Assembly (NCBI RefSeq): GCF_002975175.1
Contig: NZ_PCNZ01000019.1
Span: 37,568-101,567, forward strand
From: Bacillus sp. MYb209
GTDB taxonomy: Bacteria > Bacillota > Bacilli > Bacillales > Bacillaceae_G
Direction of reading: 5' to 3'
Length of the DNA stretch: 64,000 nucleotides
Shown here piece by piece: positions 18,061 through 26,038 of the stretch (within the stretch, counting starts at the first letter, position 1; each line of letters starts with the position of its first letter). The translations under genes were made by a program, and so were the position numbers. The notes under the pieces are model-generated. The model ran no database searches. It worked only from the letters and a program-made list of their open reading frames with translations, and was not told the origin of the DNA.

Positions 18061-18116
18061 ATTGGCATACAAAAAAGAAAGGAGAATCAAATCCCCTTTC
18101 TTTTTTGTATGCCAAT
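18061..18116. terminator. Shared bidirectional terminator with 22-bp stem
   Basis: A perfect 22-bp inverted repeat (18061-18082 with 18095-18116) with A6/T6 tracts inside the arms. It lies between the convergent stop codons at 18055 and 18123 and can end both transcripts. Confidence 0.92.
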
Positions 18117-18122
18117 CGCAAT

Positions 18123-18335
18123 TTACCTTCTATTTCTTTTATTAATGTCATCGTACGCTTGAACTTGTCTTTTAAGTCGCCTATCGGCTTTTTTATCATG
18201 TACGACAAGAACTGCGTGTATCGCTCCTGGAACCCAAAAAATTAAGGTTAAAATGAAATTAATAATCGCTTGAAACGGCTTTCCGCAAAATAAAACAGCT
18301 ACCGGCGGAAGTAGAATTGCTAATAAGTACATCAT
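18123..18335 (-). CDS. YqaE/Pmp3-family small membrane protein
   Basis: 70 residues with two membrane helices (about 3-19 and 24-46). The family pattern is clear: AILLPPVAVLF near the start and FILTLIFWVPGAIHAVLVV in the second helix. A basic cytoplasmic tail (KKADRRLKRQVQ...KRNRR) is longer than in the shortest members. Pmp3 proteins are associated with membrane potential and salt or cold stress in other organisms; the role here is unknown. AAGGAG stands nine bases before ATG 18335; the next codon (18332) is also ATG. Confidence 0.9.
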   Translation of the reverse strand: MMYLLAILLPPVAVLFCGKPFQAIINFILTLIFWVPGAIHAVLVVHDKKADRRLKRQVQAYDDINKRNRR

Positions 18336-18632
18336 GTCTGAAAAACTCCTTACTGTTTATTTTTCAATTCTTACCCATCCATCTCCTACACTATCAAACC
18401 TATGAAATCATGTTATTTCTAAAAGCGTATATAAGAACTCATCATTACAAAAACCACATATAATAGTATAACTAAATGAGGGGCCTCTCACTAACGTTAA
18501 CAAGCTATTTTCACCTGTTCGTTTATATGTATATTCTACGCCTATATGAAAAAGCCTACAAAAAGAATTATCACATCAATCTTGTCCTACTTCTAAAATT
18601 GAAATACTCCAAACTTCATTTAAAAGAGTATT

Positions 18633-19289
18633 TCATTTCCTTTTCTTAGATTCCAATCTTTGTTCCTCTACTATTTCTGTTAATCCAATTGCTGAAATCA
18701 CAGTACCTATTGCCTGTATCCAAATACCTATTAGCCCTATTATACGTTGATCTTCTTTATCTATATTACTATCTTCATTTCCCTCTTCTTCTTTTGATAT
18801 ATTGTGAATACCTTCATATGCTTGTAATCCTGCACCTAAACTTTGCATTGAATTCCCTAATACAATAATCCACTGTATTCCATTTTTCTCATTCAATGCT
18901 ACTTCTACTCCTAAAAAAGCTCCAATTGATTGCAAACTATTTCCAGTAATTATAAGGAAATCGTTTTCTTTCATTTGTTCATTTAGATTAAAATACGTTC
19001 CTATTACATTAGAAATATTACCTAAAGCTAGTAACTCAATCCCCGTCTTTGCTAGCGCTTTATTTTTATTATCTATAGCTACCTCTTGCTTCTCACATTC
19101 ATCTTTCGCATCAATAGTTGCTATAATTTGTAATATATATCCGAGGGCTTGTAATGAACTCCCTACAATAACAAGATCCGACTCAATCTTTTCTTCTCCT
19201 GCAAACCCTCTAGTTATTCCAATAGCTGCTATAAGATTTCCTCCTACTTGAAACCATGCCCCTGTCAATTCTAAATCGCGTAGGTTCAT
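18633..19289 (-). CDS. Repetitive small-residue-rich protein, unknown function
   Basis: 218 residues built from about five degenerate repeats of 35-45 residues. Each ends in a segment such as GNSLQSIGAFLG, GNSMQSLGAGLQAY, GSSLQALGYILQ or IWIQAIGTVISAIG. The G/A/S/Q-rich helices alternate with acidic linkers, which suggests a bundle of amphipathic or membrane-associated helices. I recall a Bacillus family annotated as a repetitive DUF (possibly DUF6944), but cannot confirm it. It has no signal peptide. It sits alone on the minus strand. Confidence 0.78.
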   Translation of the reverse strand: MNLRDLELTGAWFQVGGNLIAAIGITRGFAGEEKIESDLVIVGSSLQALGYILQIIATIDAKDECEKQEVAIDNKNKALAKTGIELLALGNISNVIGTYFNLNEQMKENDFLIITGNSLQSIGAFLGVEVALNEKNGIQWIIVLGNSMQSLGAGLQAYEGIHNISKEEEGNEDSNIDKEDQRIIGLIGIWIQAIGTVISAIGLTEIVEEQRLESKKRK

Positions 19290-19405
19290 TTCCTATCACC
19301 TATATTAAAATTTTCTAGTACATTCGAAATAAACAAATATCACCTTTAATTCATTATTTTATTTTTCATATGTAATTTTGTGCATCACTTTATGTACTAA
19401 TAATA

Positions 19406-19436
19406 CAAAAGAGCACCTTTCAGGTGCTCTTTTTGA
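19406..19436 (-). terminator. Terminator downstream of the SDR gene
   Basis: A stem of about 10 bp built on GAGCACCT/AGGTGCTC with A- and T-tracts on the two sides, lying about 110 bp beyond the SDR stop codon. Confidence 0.7.
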
Positions 19437-19542
19437 CAAGGAGTTTCTCGATGAATGTATAATTTGCAAATGTTTCCTACACACTTAAATATATGCTTGT
19501 CCTTCAAAACTGTGAATATAACATTTAATACCTATCTGAACA

Positions 19543-20250
19543 TTAAATGTATACCGGACATGTCAATGAATCTCCGTTTTTATCTATTGATATATTTAAT
19601 ATATAATGAATTGCTTTATGTGACCACATTTCAGGTGTAGGAGATTCTTTTACATATTGAGGTGCACATAAGTGAAGCATTGGAGTGCTAATACTTCCAC
19701 CTGGATCTAAAGCAACTACTGCCATGCCACTTGGCAGTTCCATTGCCATTGACTGCGTGATACCTTCAATAGCAAACTTCGAAGCACAATATGGCGCAAG
19801 TTCAGCCTCGCCTTCTCTTCCCCAACTAGAGCTCATATTAATAATAATTCCTTCTTTCCTAGCTATCATCGCCGGGACGAACGCCCTAATGACATTTACT
19901 ACCCCGTTCACATTTACACTCATTACACTTTCAAATTCTTGAGCGGTAACTTTCCATAGCGGTGCATTTTGATTAACAATCGATGCATTATTTATTAACA
20001 TATCGGGAGCCCTATACCTATTAATAATACGACTTGCCCATTTACTAACTTGGTGATGATTTGAAACATCAATTATTTGAAAATCATGTGAAGCACCGTA
20101 ATATTTATTAAGCTCTTCAATTTTATTTTTTGAGCGTCCACACCCTGCTATGTTCCATCCCAATTCATGAAACCTATCAACCATTGTACGTCCTAACCCT
20201 TGCGTTACTCCAGTAATAATTACAAGTTTCCCAATGTCGTTTCGCTCCAA
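19543..20250 (-). CDS. Short-chain dehydrogenase/reductase
   Basis: A classical SDR of about 235 residues. It has the NAD(P) motif TGVTQGLGRT near the N terminus, NNAS in the middle, the catalytic Ser in MSSSWG, and YCASK with the catalytic Tyr and Lys. The PGG segment after the active site is usual. The substrate is unknown; sequences of this type include benzil reductase-like and sepiapterin-like enzymes. The start is uncertain. An AAGGAGG is only two bases from ATG 20256 but eight from TTG 20250, so I prefer TTG; the frame is open to 20298. It is monocistronic. Confidence 0.85.
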   Translation of the reverse strand: MERNDIGKLVIITGVTQGLGRTMVDRFHELGWNIAGCGRSKNKIEELNKYYGASHDFQIIDVSNHHQVSKWASRIINRYRAPDMLINNASIVNQNAPLWKVTAQEFESVMSVNVNGVVNVIRAFVPAMIARKEGIIINMSSSWGREGEAELAPYCASKFAIEGITQSMAMELPSGMAVVALDPGGSISTPMLHLCAPQYVKESPTPEMWSHKAIHYILNISIDKNGDSLTCPVYI

Positions 20251-20357
20251 CTTCATCTCCTCCTTTCCATTAATATTACTCTTTTTATTCTTATTCAACT
20301 TCTCACTTAAGTATCAATTCATTTCATACTTTAGAAGTATTTTTGATATTACATATT

Positions 20358-20400
20358 ACAAACAAAAAGAGTAACTATCATAGTTACTCTTTTTGTTTGT
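20358..20400. terminator. Bidirectional terminator, 20-bp stem
   Basis: A perfect 20-bp inverted repeat with a 3-nt loop (20358-20377 with 20381-20400). The arms contain A5 and T5 tracts. It lies downstream of the 117-aa gene and upstream of the SDR gene. Confidence 0.88.
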
Positions 20401-20575
20401 ATCGTTATTATTTTTAAATTGTATCTTCTCTTCCCTACATTTCTCACATCGATAAATATAGATTACACCTTAATGAAAGTATATTTATGTTTATGGTTCG
20501 ATTTATCCAAATACTTTTCAATCCACTTTTGCAACTTAACAGAGCCCACCTCTATCAAAGAATTTCCACCTAGTC

Positions 20576-20929
20576 TTATAGTATACTTTTATTTAGAATC
20601 TCAATCTCATTTTGCAACTTTTTAAATTGCTCAAAATGCATCGTTATAGATTGAATACTATTCCTTTCAACATTTTGCTTTACTAATAAAACGCCTGTAT
20701 CGTGAAAAATCGCTTCAAGTTCTTTCCTTATAGATACTTTCGTAATATATGCTGTTTTAATTGCCGATAAAATTGCTATTTCATTAAACTTTAATTTTAT
20801 TTCATTAGGACAAAATGCTTTTTCGATCAATGTAACATCATTACTATAAATAAAAGCAACAAGTTTACTTGATTCTGCATCTGTTAAATCCACTGTTTTT
20901 ATAACATTATCCATTACATTTTGCCTCAT
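20576..20929 (-). CDS. Hypothetical protein, unknown function
   Basis: 117 residues, mostly helical, soluble, with one Cys and no known motif. The C-terminal third has a heptad-like pattern (HFEQFKKLQNEIEILNKSIL) that could form a short coiled coil. An internal ATG six codons on is a possible alternative start. It lies upstream of the long terminator at 20358-20400. I do not recognise it. Confidence 0.6.
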   Translation of the reverse strand: MRQNVMDNVIKTVDLTDAESSKLVAFIYSNDVTLIEKAFCPNEIKLKFNEIAILSAIKTAYITKVSIRKELEAIFHDTGVLLVKQNVERNSIQSITMHFEQFKKLQNEIEILNKSIL

Positions 20930-21126
20930 TTAATTCCGTATATATTAATTATTCAAATTTGTTCTTTTTAAAATTCAACTCTTCGTTAATTTTAACATAC
21001 TTTTTGCTCGATTGATTAAACAAAGCTTCAAACATTTTTCTATTCCGGAATATTTGTCAAATGAACCAATTAGACTGTACCTTCATATAGTAATGCAAAC
21101 AATTACTTATAAAGCAGGTGAAAATT

Positions 21127-21342
21127 ATGCCCTCAGTTGTTGGGAATTTAGTTGTACAAAATAGTAACGGATCTTTTAACTTAGGTGATTTCTACAACGT
21201 TTCTCCAAAAGAGAATACGAAAGCTTATAACGGCTCTGGCGCATCTAACGTTGGTTTCGTAGTGAACACTTTTAGTGGGGTTAGCGCGACTAATACATTT
21301 GATTCTGATCTAGCAGATCAAAACCAAGTTGGTACGGCCTAA
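21127..21342 (+). CDS. GerPF/GerPA-like spore germination protein
   Basis: 71 residues closely resembling GerPF: MPSVVGNLVVQNSNGSFNLG at the start, the Gly/Ser/Asn-rich middle (YNGSGASNVGFVVNTFSG), and the DSDLADQNQ tail. GerP proteins help nutrients cross the spore coat to the germinant receptors. The gene stands alone here and is not part of a gerPABCDEF operon, so it is an orphan paralogue. AGGTG stands shortly before ATG 21127; the in-frame GTG at 21118 is part of that site. Confidence 0.9.
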   Translation: MPSVVGNLVVQNSNGSFNLGDFYNVSPKENTKAYNGSGASNVGFVVNTFSGVSATNTFDSDLADQNQVGTA

Positions 21343-21457
21343 CCAGATCTGTAATCCTTTTTGTATAACATTTTAAAATTTGTCTATACTATACTCAGGC
21401 TGATACACAGCTATCGTCGATTTTTTGAGTGCCAATCTTTTTCTCCCTTTCCCTGGG

Positions 21458-21494
21458 ACTAAGCAGCTAGCTTGCATCTAGCTGCTTTTTCATT
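21458..21494 (+). terminator. Intrinsic terminator downstream of the gerPF-like gene
   Basis: A hairpin built on AGCAGCTAG/CTAGCTGCT followed by TTTTT, about 110 bp after the stop codon. Confidence 0.75.
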
Positions 21495-21520
21495 TAGTTC
21501 TTCACCTCTTCAAAAAAATT

Positions 21521-21597
21521 AGGCTTTTACAGGTAGCCTGACTCACAGCCGAATTTTGAGGTGTAAATCTAATTGCCCGCAAATAGCTGGATAAATT
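21521..21597. repeat. bcr1-type repeat, copy 3 (5'-truncated, degenerate)
   Basis: This segment contains CAGCCGAATTTTGAGG, then a run ending AATAGCTGGATAAAT. It matches the distal half of the repeat copies at 12799-12955 and 38734-38863. The GTGAAACTTTAATCAG half is missing. It lies in the gap between the gerPF-like and YolD-like genes and disrupts no gene that I can see. Confidence 0.65.
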
Positions 21598-21628
21598 AAA
21601 GAAGCTAAACTTCAAAATTCAGCTTCTT

Positions 21629-21964
21629 TTAAGTTACATCAATTATGTCCCTTGTAGAAAATATATATGTTTTATAAAATGCATCTGTACATTTTACAAT
21701 TTGTTGAATTGGATTTATATGAACCACTGTCATATAACTCGTAAGTATGTATCCTTCTTCAAAATATGTCACTAACATCTCTTCTTCAGACAATAATGAA
21801 GTTAATAATTTGTCTGAAATACTTTCTTTCGCTTCATTCGTTATTAGTGGTCTTTGGACTTTTAATTTCTCTCCAATAATTTTTCTCATACTTAATAATT
21901 GTTCCGACATTACTGTAAACGGAACCCACTCTCTTCCTTTTTCCTGTATCTTTACATAATTCAT
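21629..21964 (-). CDS. YolD-like protein
   Basis: 111 residues with the layout of the YolD family: GREWVPFTVMSEQ near residue 10, then a helical stretch, then a beta-rich domain with YFEEGYILTSYMTVVHINPIQQIVKC. In Bacillus, YolD-like genes usually accompany a Y-family DNA polymerase gene (UvrX/DinB type) under LexA control. Here no polymerase gene follows, so it is an orphan. A GAAC-N4-GTTC box lies 149 bp upstream (22113-22124), next to a TATAAT. The family call is moderately sure; the SOS link is inferred from the box. Confidence 0.65.
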   Translation of the reverse strand: MNYVKIQEKGREWVPFTVMSEQLLSMRKIIGEKLKVQRPLITNEAKESISDKLLTSLLSEEEMLVTYFEEGYILTSYMTVVHINPIQQIVKCTDAFYKTYIFSTRDIIDVT

Positions 21965-22111
21965 TTTCTTTACTCCTCAATTTTCTACATCTATCTATTC
22001 ATAAAAACAGAAACTTTACTTCTAAATACACTTTATCCATCTCTTATTTATATGTAGCGTAGCTTTCTAATTCAAAACTATTTATGCATTTGTAGAAATC
22101 TCCACCCTAAA

Positions 22112-22125
22112 AGAACATTTGTTCT
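22112..22125. promoter_or_regulatory. LexA (SOS) box candidate upstream of the YolD-like gene
   Basis: The 14-bp perfect palindrome AGAACATTTGTTCT fits the Bacillus GAAC-N4-GTTC LexA core. On the minus strand a TATAAT lies immediately before it, so LexA binding would cover the promoter of the YolD-like gene. The same 12-bp core recurs before mepB. Confidence 0.65.
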
Positions 22126-22286
22126 AATTATACACAAACGAACGTTCTTTCGAAAGTGCAACATGTAAATTTTTCAAACAAAATGCAACTTTAATCTATG
22201 AAATTTATTCATACTCATTGATTACTTCCTTTTATTAATCAAATTTCTTTGCACTTCCTATCACATCATAGAATACGTGCAGCAAC

Positions 22287-22325
22287 AATAAAAGCGACTC
22301 CACCTAATGTGAAGTCGCTTTTATT
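22287..22325. terminator. Orphan terminator
   Basis: A perfect 13-bp stem (22287-22299 with 22313-22325) with A/T-rich ends. No ORF ends near it, so it may close an unrecognised small RNA or a lost gene. Confidence 0.65.
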
Positions 22326-22735
22326 GAACTAATTATATTTCTAATTTTACTTTTCTATCCTAACTAACGTTCTTTCTGGAATACAAATTTCAGCTACATC
22401 TCATTAACCATCCTTCAACAAAAGCATATACTTTTATTATGAACGAACTCACAAAGCTTTAGAAACTTATGATGTAAAACAATTCATTCCTCATAAGTTT
22501 CATACATATCGACAATTACTACCATTCTTTAAATTATGTCCTCTATTCAATTTCTAAGAAAATATATTTAGTTTATATTTAACAAAATTAATTAACTAAA
22601 ACATTATCATTTCAATATTTTGCGAAGTAATTGCTTATTCCTTTTTATTTACACCAAAATTTTCTATTGTAATTCTTAATATTTAAATGTAATATTGTAT
22701 TGTCTTACTATCTATTTATAACTCACACACTAACG

Positions 22736-22768
22736 AGAAAAGGGAACTCTATATGAGTTCCCTTTTCT
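22736..22768. terminator. Inverted repeat, probable terminator
   Basis: A 14-bp perfect stem (22736-22749 with 22755-22768) with a 5-nt loop, about 60 bp beyond the prsA stop. It may be a back-up terminator for prsA or end a transcript from the left. Confidence 0.6.
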
Positions 22769-22778
22769 ATTGAAAATT

Positions 22779-22818
22779 AAAAAACAGAAATATAGCACTA
22801 TGCTAAATCTCTGTTTTT
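22779..22818 (-). terminator. prsA terminator
   Basis: AAAACAGA and TCTGTTTT arms flank a loop of about 20 nt, which itself holds a smaller AGCA/TGCT stem. On the minus strand a T-run follows. It lies 10 bp after the prsA stop. Confidence 0.65.
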
Positions 22819-22828
22819 CTTCTAAACC

Positions 22829-23680
22829 TTACTTCTCATCTAAGAATTTAAATGTATCTTTAAATTCATTATCTGTTACTTTAATATCCGCTTCTTTCAA
22901 TAGATCATTGATTACTTGTTGTTTCCATTTACCTGTCGTATCTTGTAGTCTTTGTTGTTCTAAATCTTTTCGAATCGTATCTTTCACTTCATCAAATGGT
23001 TTCAATTCTTTTTTACCCGTCACTTTTATTATATGATAACCATATGATGTTTTTATTGGCTCACTTACTTGTCCTGCATCTAATTTATATGCAGCTTCCT
23101 CAAATTCTTTCACAGTTTGACCAGGGGCAAAACCAGCTATTTCTCCGCCCTGTTCCTTTGAACCACTATCTTCCGAATATTGTTTCGCTAAAGCAGTAAA
23201 ATCTTCACCATTATTTATTTTCTCTTTTACTTCTTTCGCAGTTTTTTCATCTTTCACTAAAATGTGACTTACCTTCATTTCTGGTTTATGGTTATCTTTC
23301 ACATCTTTATCTGTGACAGTCGCTCTAATCGCTTTCCCAAGTGCAATTTCTGGCTTCATTCTCTCTTTTAATTCATCTTCATTTTTTAATCCTACTTGCT
23401 CTAAAGCCACTTTAAACTTGTCACCCATTTGTTCCTTCGCTGCTTCTACTTGTTTTTTAGCTTCTTCATCTGAAACTTCATATTTATCTAGCAATGCCTT
23501 ATTTAACATCATTTGAGATAAAGTACTTTTTCCATATGTTTGCCTTAATTCTTTACTTAACTCTTTCTCTGTCACGTTTCCTACTTTTGATGTTGCAACA
23601 TTTTCTGAGGAACCACACGCAGACAATGTTAGTGCCACACATGTAATAATAGTTCCCATAAATAGCTTTTTCTTTTTCAA
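22829..23680 (-). CDS. prsA: PrsA foldase lipoprotein (parvulin-type peptidyl-prolyl isomerase)
   Basis: 283 residues. The lipoprotein signal has a lipobox ending LSAC at about residue 22. The parvulin domain is at about 133-230, with KVSHILVKDEKTAKEV, SEDSGSKEQGGEIAGF and SYGYHIIKV. Flanking helical chaperone regions lie on both sides. PrsA is anchored to the outer face of the membrane and assists folding of secreted proteins; the B. cereus group has several copies. It is of normal length and monocistronic. The lipid-modified Cys and the isomerase motifs are intact. Confidence 0.96.
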   Translation of the reverse strand: MKKKKLFMGTIITCVALTLSACGSSENVATSKVGNVTEKELSKELRQTYGKSTLSQMMLNKALLDKYEVSDEEAKKQVEAAKEQMGDKFKVALEQVGLKNEDELKERMKPEIALGKAIRATVTDKDVKDNHKPEMKVSHILVKDEKTAKEVKEKINNGEDFTALAKQYSEDSGSKEQGGEIAGFAPGQTVKEFEEAAYKLDAGQVSEPIKTSYGYHIIKVTGKKELKPFDEVKDTIRKDLEQQRLQDTTGKWKQQVINDLLKEADIKVTDNEFKDTFKFLDEK

Positions 23681-23797
23681 TTCAAATACCTCACTTTGAT
23701 AAATGTATATTAGGAACTATACAGCGCTATTGTGAAATTAATGTGTTTTCCGCAAGTATTTCTCTTCATGCCAGAGACAAGCTTTATTAAATACAAA

Positions 23798-23822
23798 AGC
23801 CGGCATAAAGCCGACTTTTTAA
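23798..23822 (-). terminator. Terminator of the GH25 lysozyme gene
   Basis: A short GC-rich hairpin (AAGCCGGC/GCCGACTT arms with mismatch) just after the stop at 23825; T-rich on the minus strand. Confidence 0.55.
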
Positions 23823-23824
23823 CA

Positions 23825-24820
23825 TCATTTAATCTGCACATGTTCTTCTTTGATCCATTTGTTCCCACCTATATCTATATATCCATCTTGACGATTCCAA
23901 ATACGATAAGGGACCTTCCCATCGACCGCACCTGTATCATTCCCGTTTGGTCCATCGTACGTTCTAATTTCATATCCAGGTGTGTATTTTGAATATGTAT
24001 AAAACCATTGTACATTAAAATGTTCTAACTTAGCCCACTGCTGTTCACCACCTAAACAAATCATATCTTTTTCGCCACCTCCCCAATAACCTTTAAAGAT
24101 TAAATATGGGATTTTTTTCGTAAGTCTTCCTGTAAACTGTGGATTCGCAGGATTTTCATATAAATTAATGCCGTATCCATCATCATATTTTGAAACTGCA
24201 ATACCAATTCCATTTGGTTGCTTACTATCTCCAATACTAGATTGATTTGTTTGATTTGAACCTATAAACCAAGAAAGATTTTTATTCCCAATTAATTGAT
24301 TTAAATCACATTTTCCAATACCAGGAACATTTCCTGAATCAGTATATTGCCAAATATCACAAGGATATGCTGGTTTATTCCCTCCATAACGAGGAATCCA
24401 AATAAAATCAGCATCAATATTGCGAGCTCCAAATGATACATACGTGTGATGTCCTACATATAAACCAATTTTTTTTGCACCTAATCGGCGTAATTCATCA
24501 ATAAATGCTTGAGTCCCACCTTGCATATCTACCATTGTTTGAACTTCTACATCTGCCACCCAAAATTTGGCGCTTTTATCGCCACGATTCCAAAAATCTT
24601 GCGCTTCTTTTTTTGCATCTGAAATAGATATAAAACGGCAAAATGCATAATTCCCAAATGGAATACTACGTTTCTTCATTTCTTTCACATAACCTTGATA
24701 CATAAAATCGACCGTATTCGAACCATCTTGAACTCTAGCAATAACTAAATCTATCTGAGACGCTGCAATATCCCAATTAATATTTCCATTCCATTTCGAA
24801 ATATCTACAATATAACCCAT
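23825..24820 (-). CDS. GH25-family muramidase (phage-type endolysin)
   Basis: 331 residues with no signal peptide. The N-terminal GH25 domain (about 1-190) starts with [14 protein letters not shown], where Asp5 is the usual catalytic or substrate Asp. The second acidic motif is [10 protein letters not shown] at about 92, and [13 protein letters not shown] closes the barrel. The C-terminal half contains repeated SH3-like cell-wall-binding segments ([13 protein letters not shown] and [20 protein letters not shown]). Without a signal peptide it resembles a phage endolysin, a spore-lysis enzyme or a moron gene. It cleaves the MurNAc-GlcNAc bond. It stands alone; no holin gene is adjacent. Confidence 0.88.
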   Translation of the reverse strand: MGYIVDISKWNGNINWDIAASQIDLVIARVQDGSNTVDFMYQGYVKEMKKRSIPFGNYAFCRFISISDAKKEAQDFWNRGDKSAKFWVADVEVQTMVDMQGGTQAFIDELRRLGAKKIGLYVGHHTYVSFGARNIDADFIWIPRYGGNKPAYPCDIWQYTDSGNVPGIGKCDLNQLIGNKNLSWFIGSNQTNQSSIGDSKQPNGIGIAVSKYDDGYGINLYENPANPQFTGRLTKKIPYLIFKGYWGGGEKDMICLGGEQQWAKLEHFNVQWFYTYSKYTPGYEIRTYDGPNGNDTGAVDGKVPYRIWNRQDGYIDIGGNKWIKEEHVQIK

Positions 24821-25484
24821 TACTAATCAACTCCTTTTTATTATCTTATTCAAAGCTTGTATTATTGCTAGACCCATATGCCTAATAGCAAGCTTCTATA
24901 AGACAAATAAATATATTTTCATCATTTTTTAAAACTAAATAATTTCTTTTTATCCATAATAATCGAGTTCTTCTTTTTTGCATTTGTAAACGATAGACTT
25001 ACGTTTATTTCATACTAAATATTGGGATAAAACTATAAATAATGTGCATACTATATATAAGCAACTTTTGCTTATACTCATGAATGACCTCCAAGATTTT
25101 TCAATCTCCCTGTAAAAAGGCAGCAAAAAAAGCTGCCTTTTTACAATTTGTTATATAGAGACAAGTTAATTACTGCTTATTCCCTCGTACTAGTATTTTT
25201 TCAAGCTTATTTTTAACATGATATATATTTTTTCACAGCACTATTTTGATACGTATTAGAAAAGACTTTTCCGATTTAGGAAAATGACCTTTCCTTTTCA
25301 CCGTTTAATAAAACAATTTAGAAACAGTATGCTAAATTTCCCCACCGTACTTTCAAATGATATGGTGAAATAAAACTCCGTATATATAATAATCAAATAC
25401 AATAAAATTACATATTATATTAATATGTCTTCCTAATTAAAAAGAAATAAACATATAACCCCTATTATATAAGGAGTTGATTTA
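24821..25484. other. 664-bp gap with an orphan hairpin and terminator
   Basis: Very AT-rich and without a credible ORF. It contains an 8-bp hairpin at 25057-25075 and, 38 bp on, a perfect 12-bp terminator stem at 25113-25143. Together they could be the 3' part of a small RNA read on either strand. The promoter of the small gene at 25485 should be near its right end. Confidence 0.5.
25113..25143. terminator. Orphan bidirectional terminator
   Basis: A perfect 12-bp stem (25113-25124 with 25132-25143), an A7 loop, and A5/T5 outer tracts. No ORF ends nearby. Confidence 0.75.
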
Positions 25485-25679
25485 ATGCAAAAAGTCCCTA
25501 TTGTATTCAAAGTTCCCCCGAATTCAAAGCTAACAGTTACATTCTACGGCCCTTGTAACGAAGTAATTACAAATGTATCTTTAATTAATCAACTACTCAT
25601 CCCTACCTGCCAAACTGCATCTCAATATCCAGACTTTAAGAAATATATAACTGAAGTCCGATCATTATCAAATTGTTAA
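25485..25679 (+). CDS. Small hypothetical protein
   Basis: 64 residues with a mixed beta pattern (VPIVFKVPPNSKLTVTFYGPC), two or three Cys and no signal peptide. The AAGGAG site is eight bases before ATG 25485 and a terminator follows 50 bp after the stop, so it looks like a real single-gene unit. I do not recognise a family. Its size and neighbours suggest a spore- or stress-associated peptide, but that is a guess. Confidence 0.6.
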   Translation: MQKVPIVFKVPPNSKLTVTFYGPCNEVITNVSLINQLLIPTCQTASQYPDFKKYITEVRSLSNC

Positions 25680-25730
25680 ACGTATAATTTTATGATTTAT
25701 CATTTCGAACAGTACGATAACGAAGTAATA

Positions 25731-25768
25731 AAAAGAGCCGCATCTTTCAAAAGAAACGGCTCTTTTTT
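25731..25768 (+). terminator. Terminator after the 64-aa gene
   Basis: A 10-bp perfect stem (25731-25740 with 25757-25766) followed by TT and more T. Confidence 0.85.
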
Positions 25769-25816
25769 CATTTCACAAAAACATGACTTCATTAAAAAAC
25801 TAAAATAACTCATTAA

Positions 25817-25849
25817 TTGATATTCTATTGATATTTTGTTGATATTTTA
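25817..25849. repeat. Three tandem 11-bp repeats
   Basis: TTGATATTCTA, TTGATATTTTG and TTGATATTTTA follow each other without a gap, at one repeat per helical turn. They precede the candidate small RNA at 25864-25947 and could be a regulator-binding array or overlapping -35 elements. Confidence 0.6.
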
Positions 25850-25863
25850 CACATATTAATGAA

Positions 25864-25947
25864 ATGAGCATATATTATCGTATGGAGATTCTCCACTCAT
25901 AAAACCTATCTTTTTTTGAGCATACTTTATTTGTATGCTCCTTTTTT
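25864..25947 (+). ncRNA. Candidate small RNA ending in an intrinsic terminator
   Basis: An ATGAG/CTCAT stem (25864-25868 with 25896-25900) encloses two small hairpins (CATA/TATG and GGAG/CTCC). After a short linker comes an 8-bp stem (25918-25925 with 25933-25940) and CTTTTTT. No coding frame fits. The structure is seen in the sequence; expression is inferred and no family is recognised. Confidence 0.35.
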
Positions 25948-26038
25948 ATTCTTTACTTAACGGGTTATCCTGTTAGCATTTCCAAATATCCACCTAGACA
26001 AACATTGAATATTTCAAAAAAATTTTTCTTATTATGCA

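Larger units (their letters stand above)
21965..22828. other. 864-bp gap with a LexA-like box and orphan terminators
   Basis: No convincing ORF. It contains the LexA-like box at 22113-22124, a 13-bp-stem terminator at 22287-22325, a 14-bp inverted repeat at 22736-22768, and the prsA terminator at 22779-22818. The first two hairpins are not attached to any gene I can see. The rest is very AT-rich. Confidence 0.55.
25680..26038. other. 359-bp gap: terminator, triple 11-bp repeat, candidate RNA
   Basis: It holds the terminator of the 64-aa gene, three direct 11-bp repeats (25817-25849) and a terminator-like hairpin (25918-25947) about 70 bp after the repeats. No ORF larger than about 25 codons is present. 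Confidence 0.55.

Noticed and set aside
20403-20575. A short minus-strand frame (LGGNSLIEVGSVKLQKWIEK) after the 117-aa gene
   Set aside because: No ribosome site at a usable start, a stop after about 40 codons and no family match. It could be a gene remnant but cannot be supported.
23825-24820. Prophage lysis module around the GH25 muramidase
   Set aside because: No holin or phage structural gene is adjacent. A single phage-type lysozyme gene does not make a prophage.
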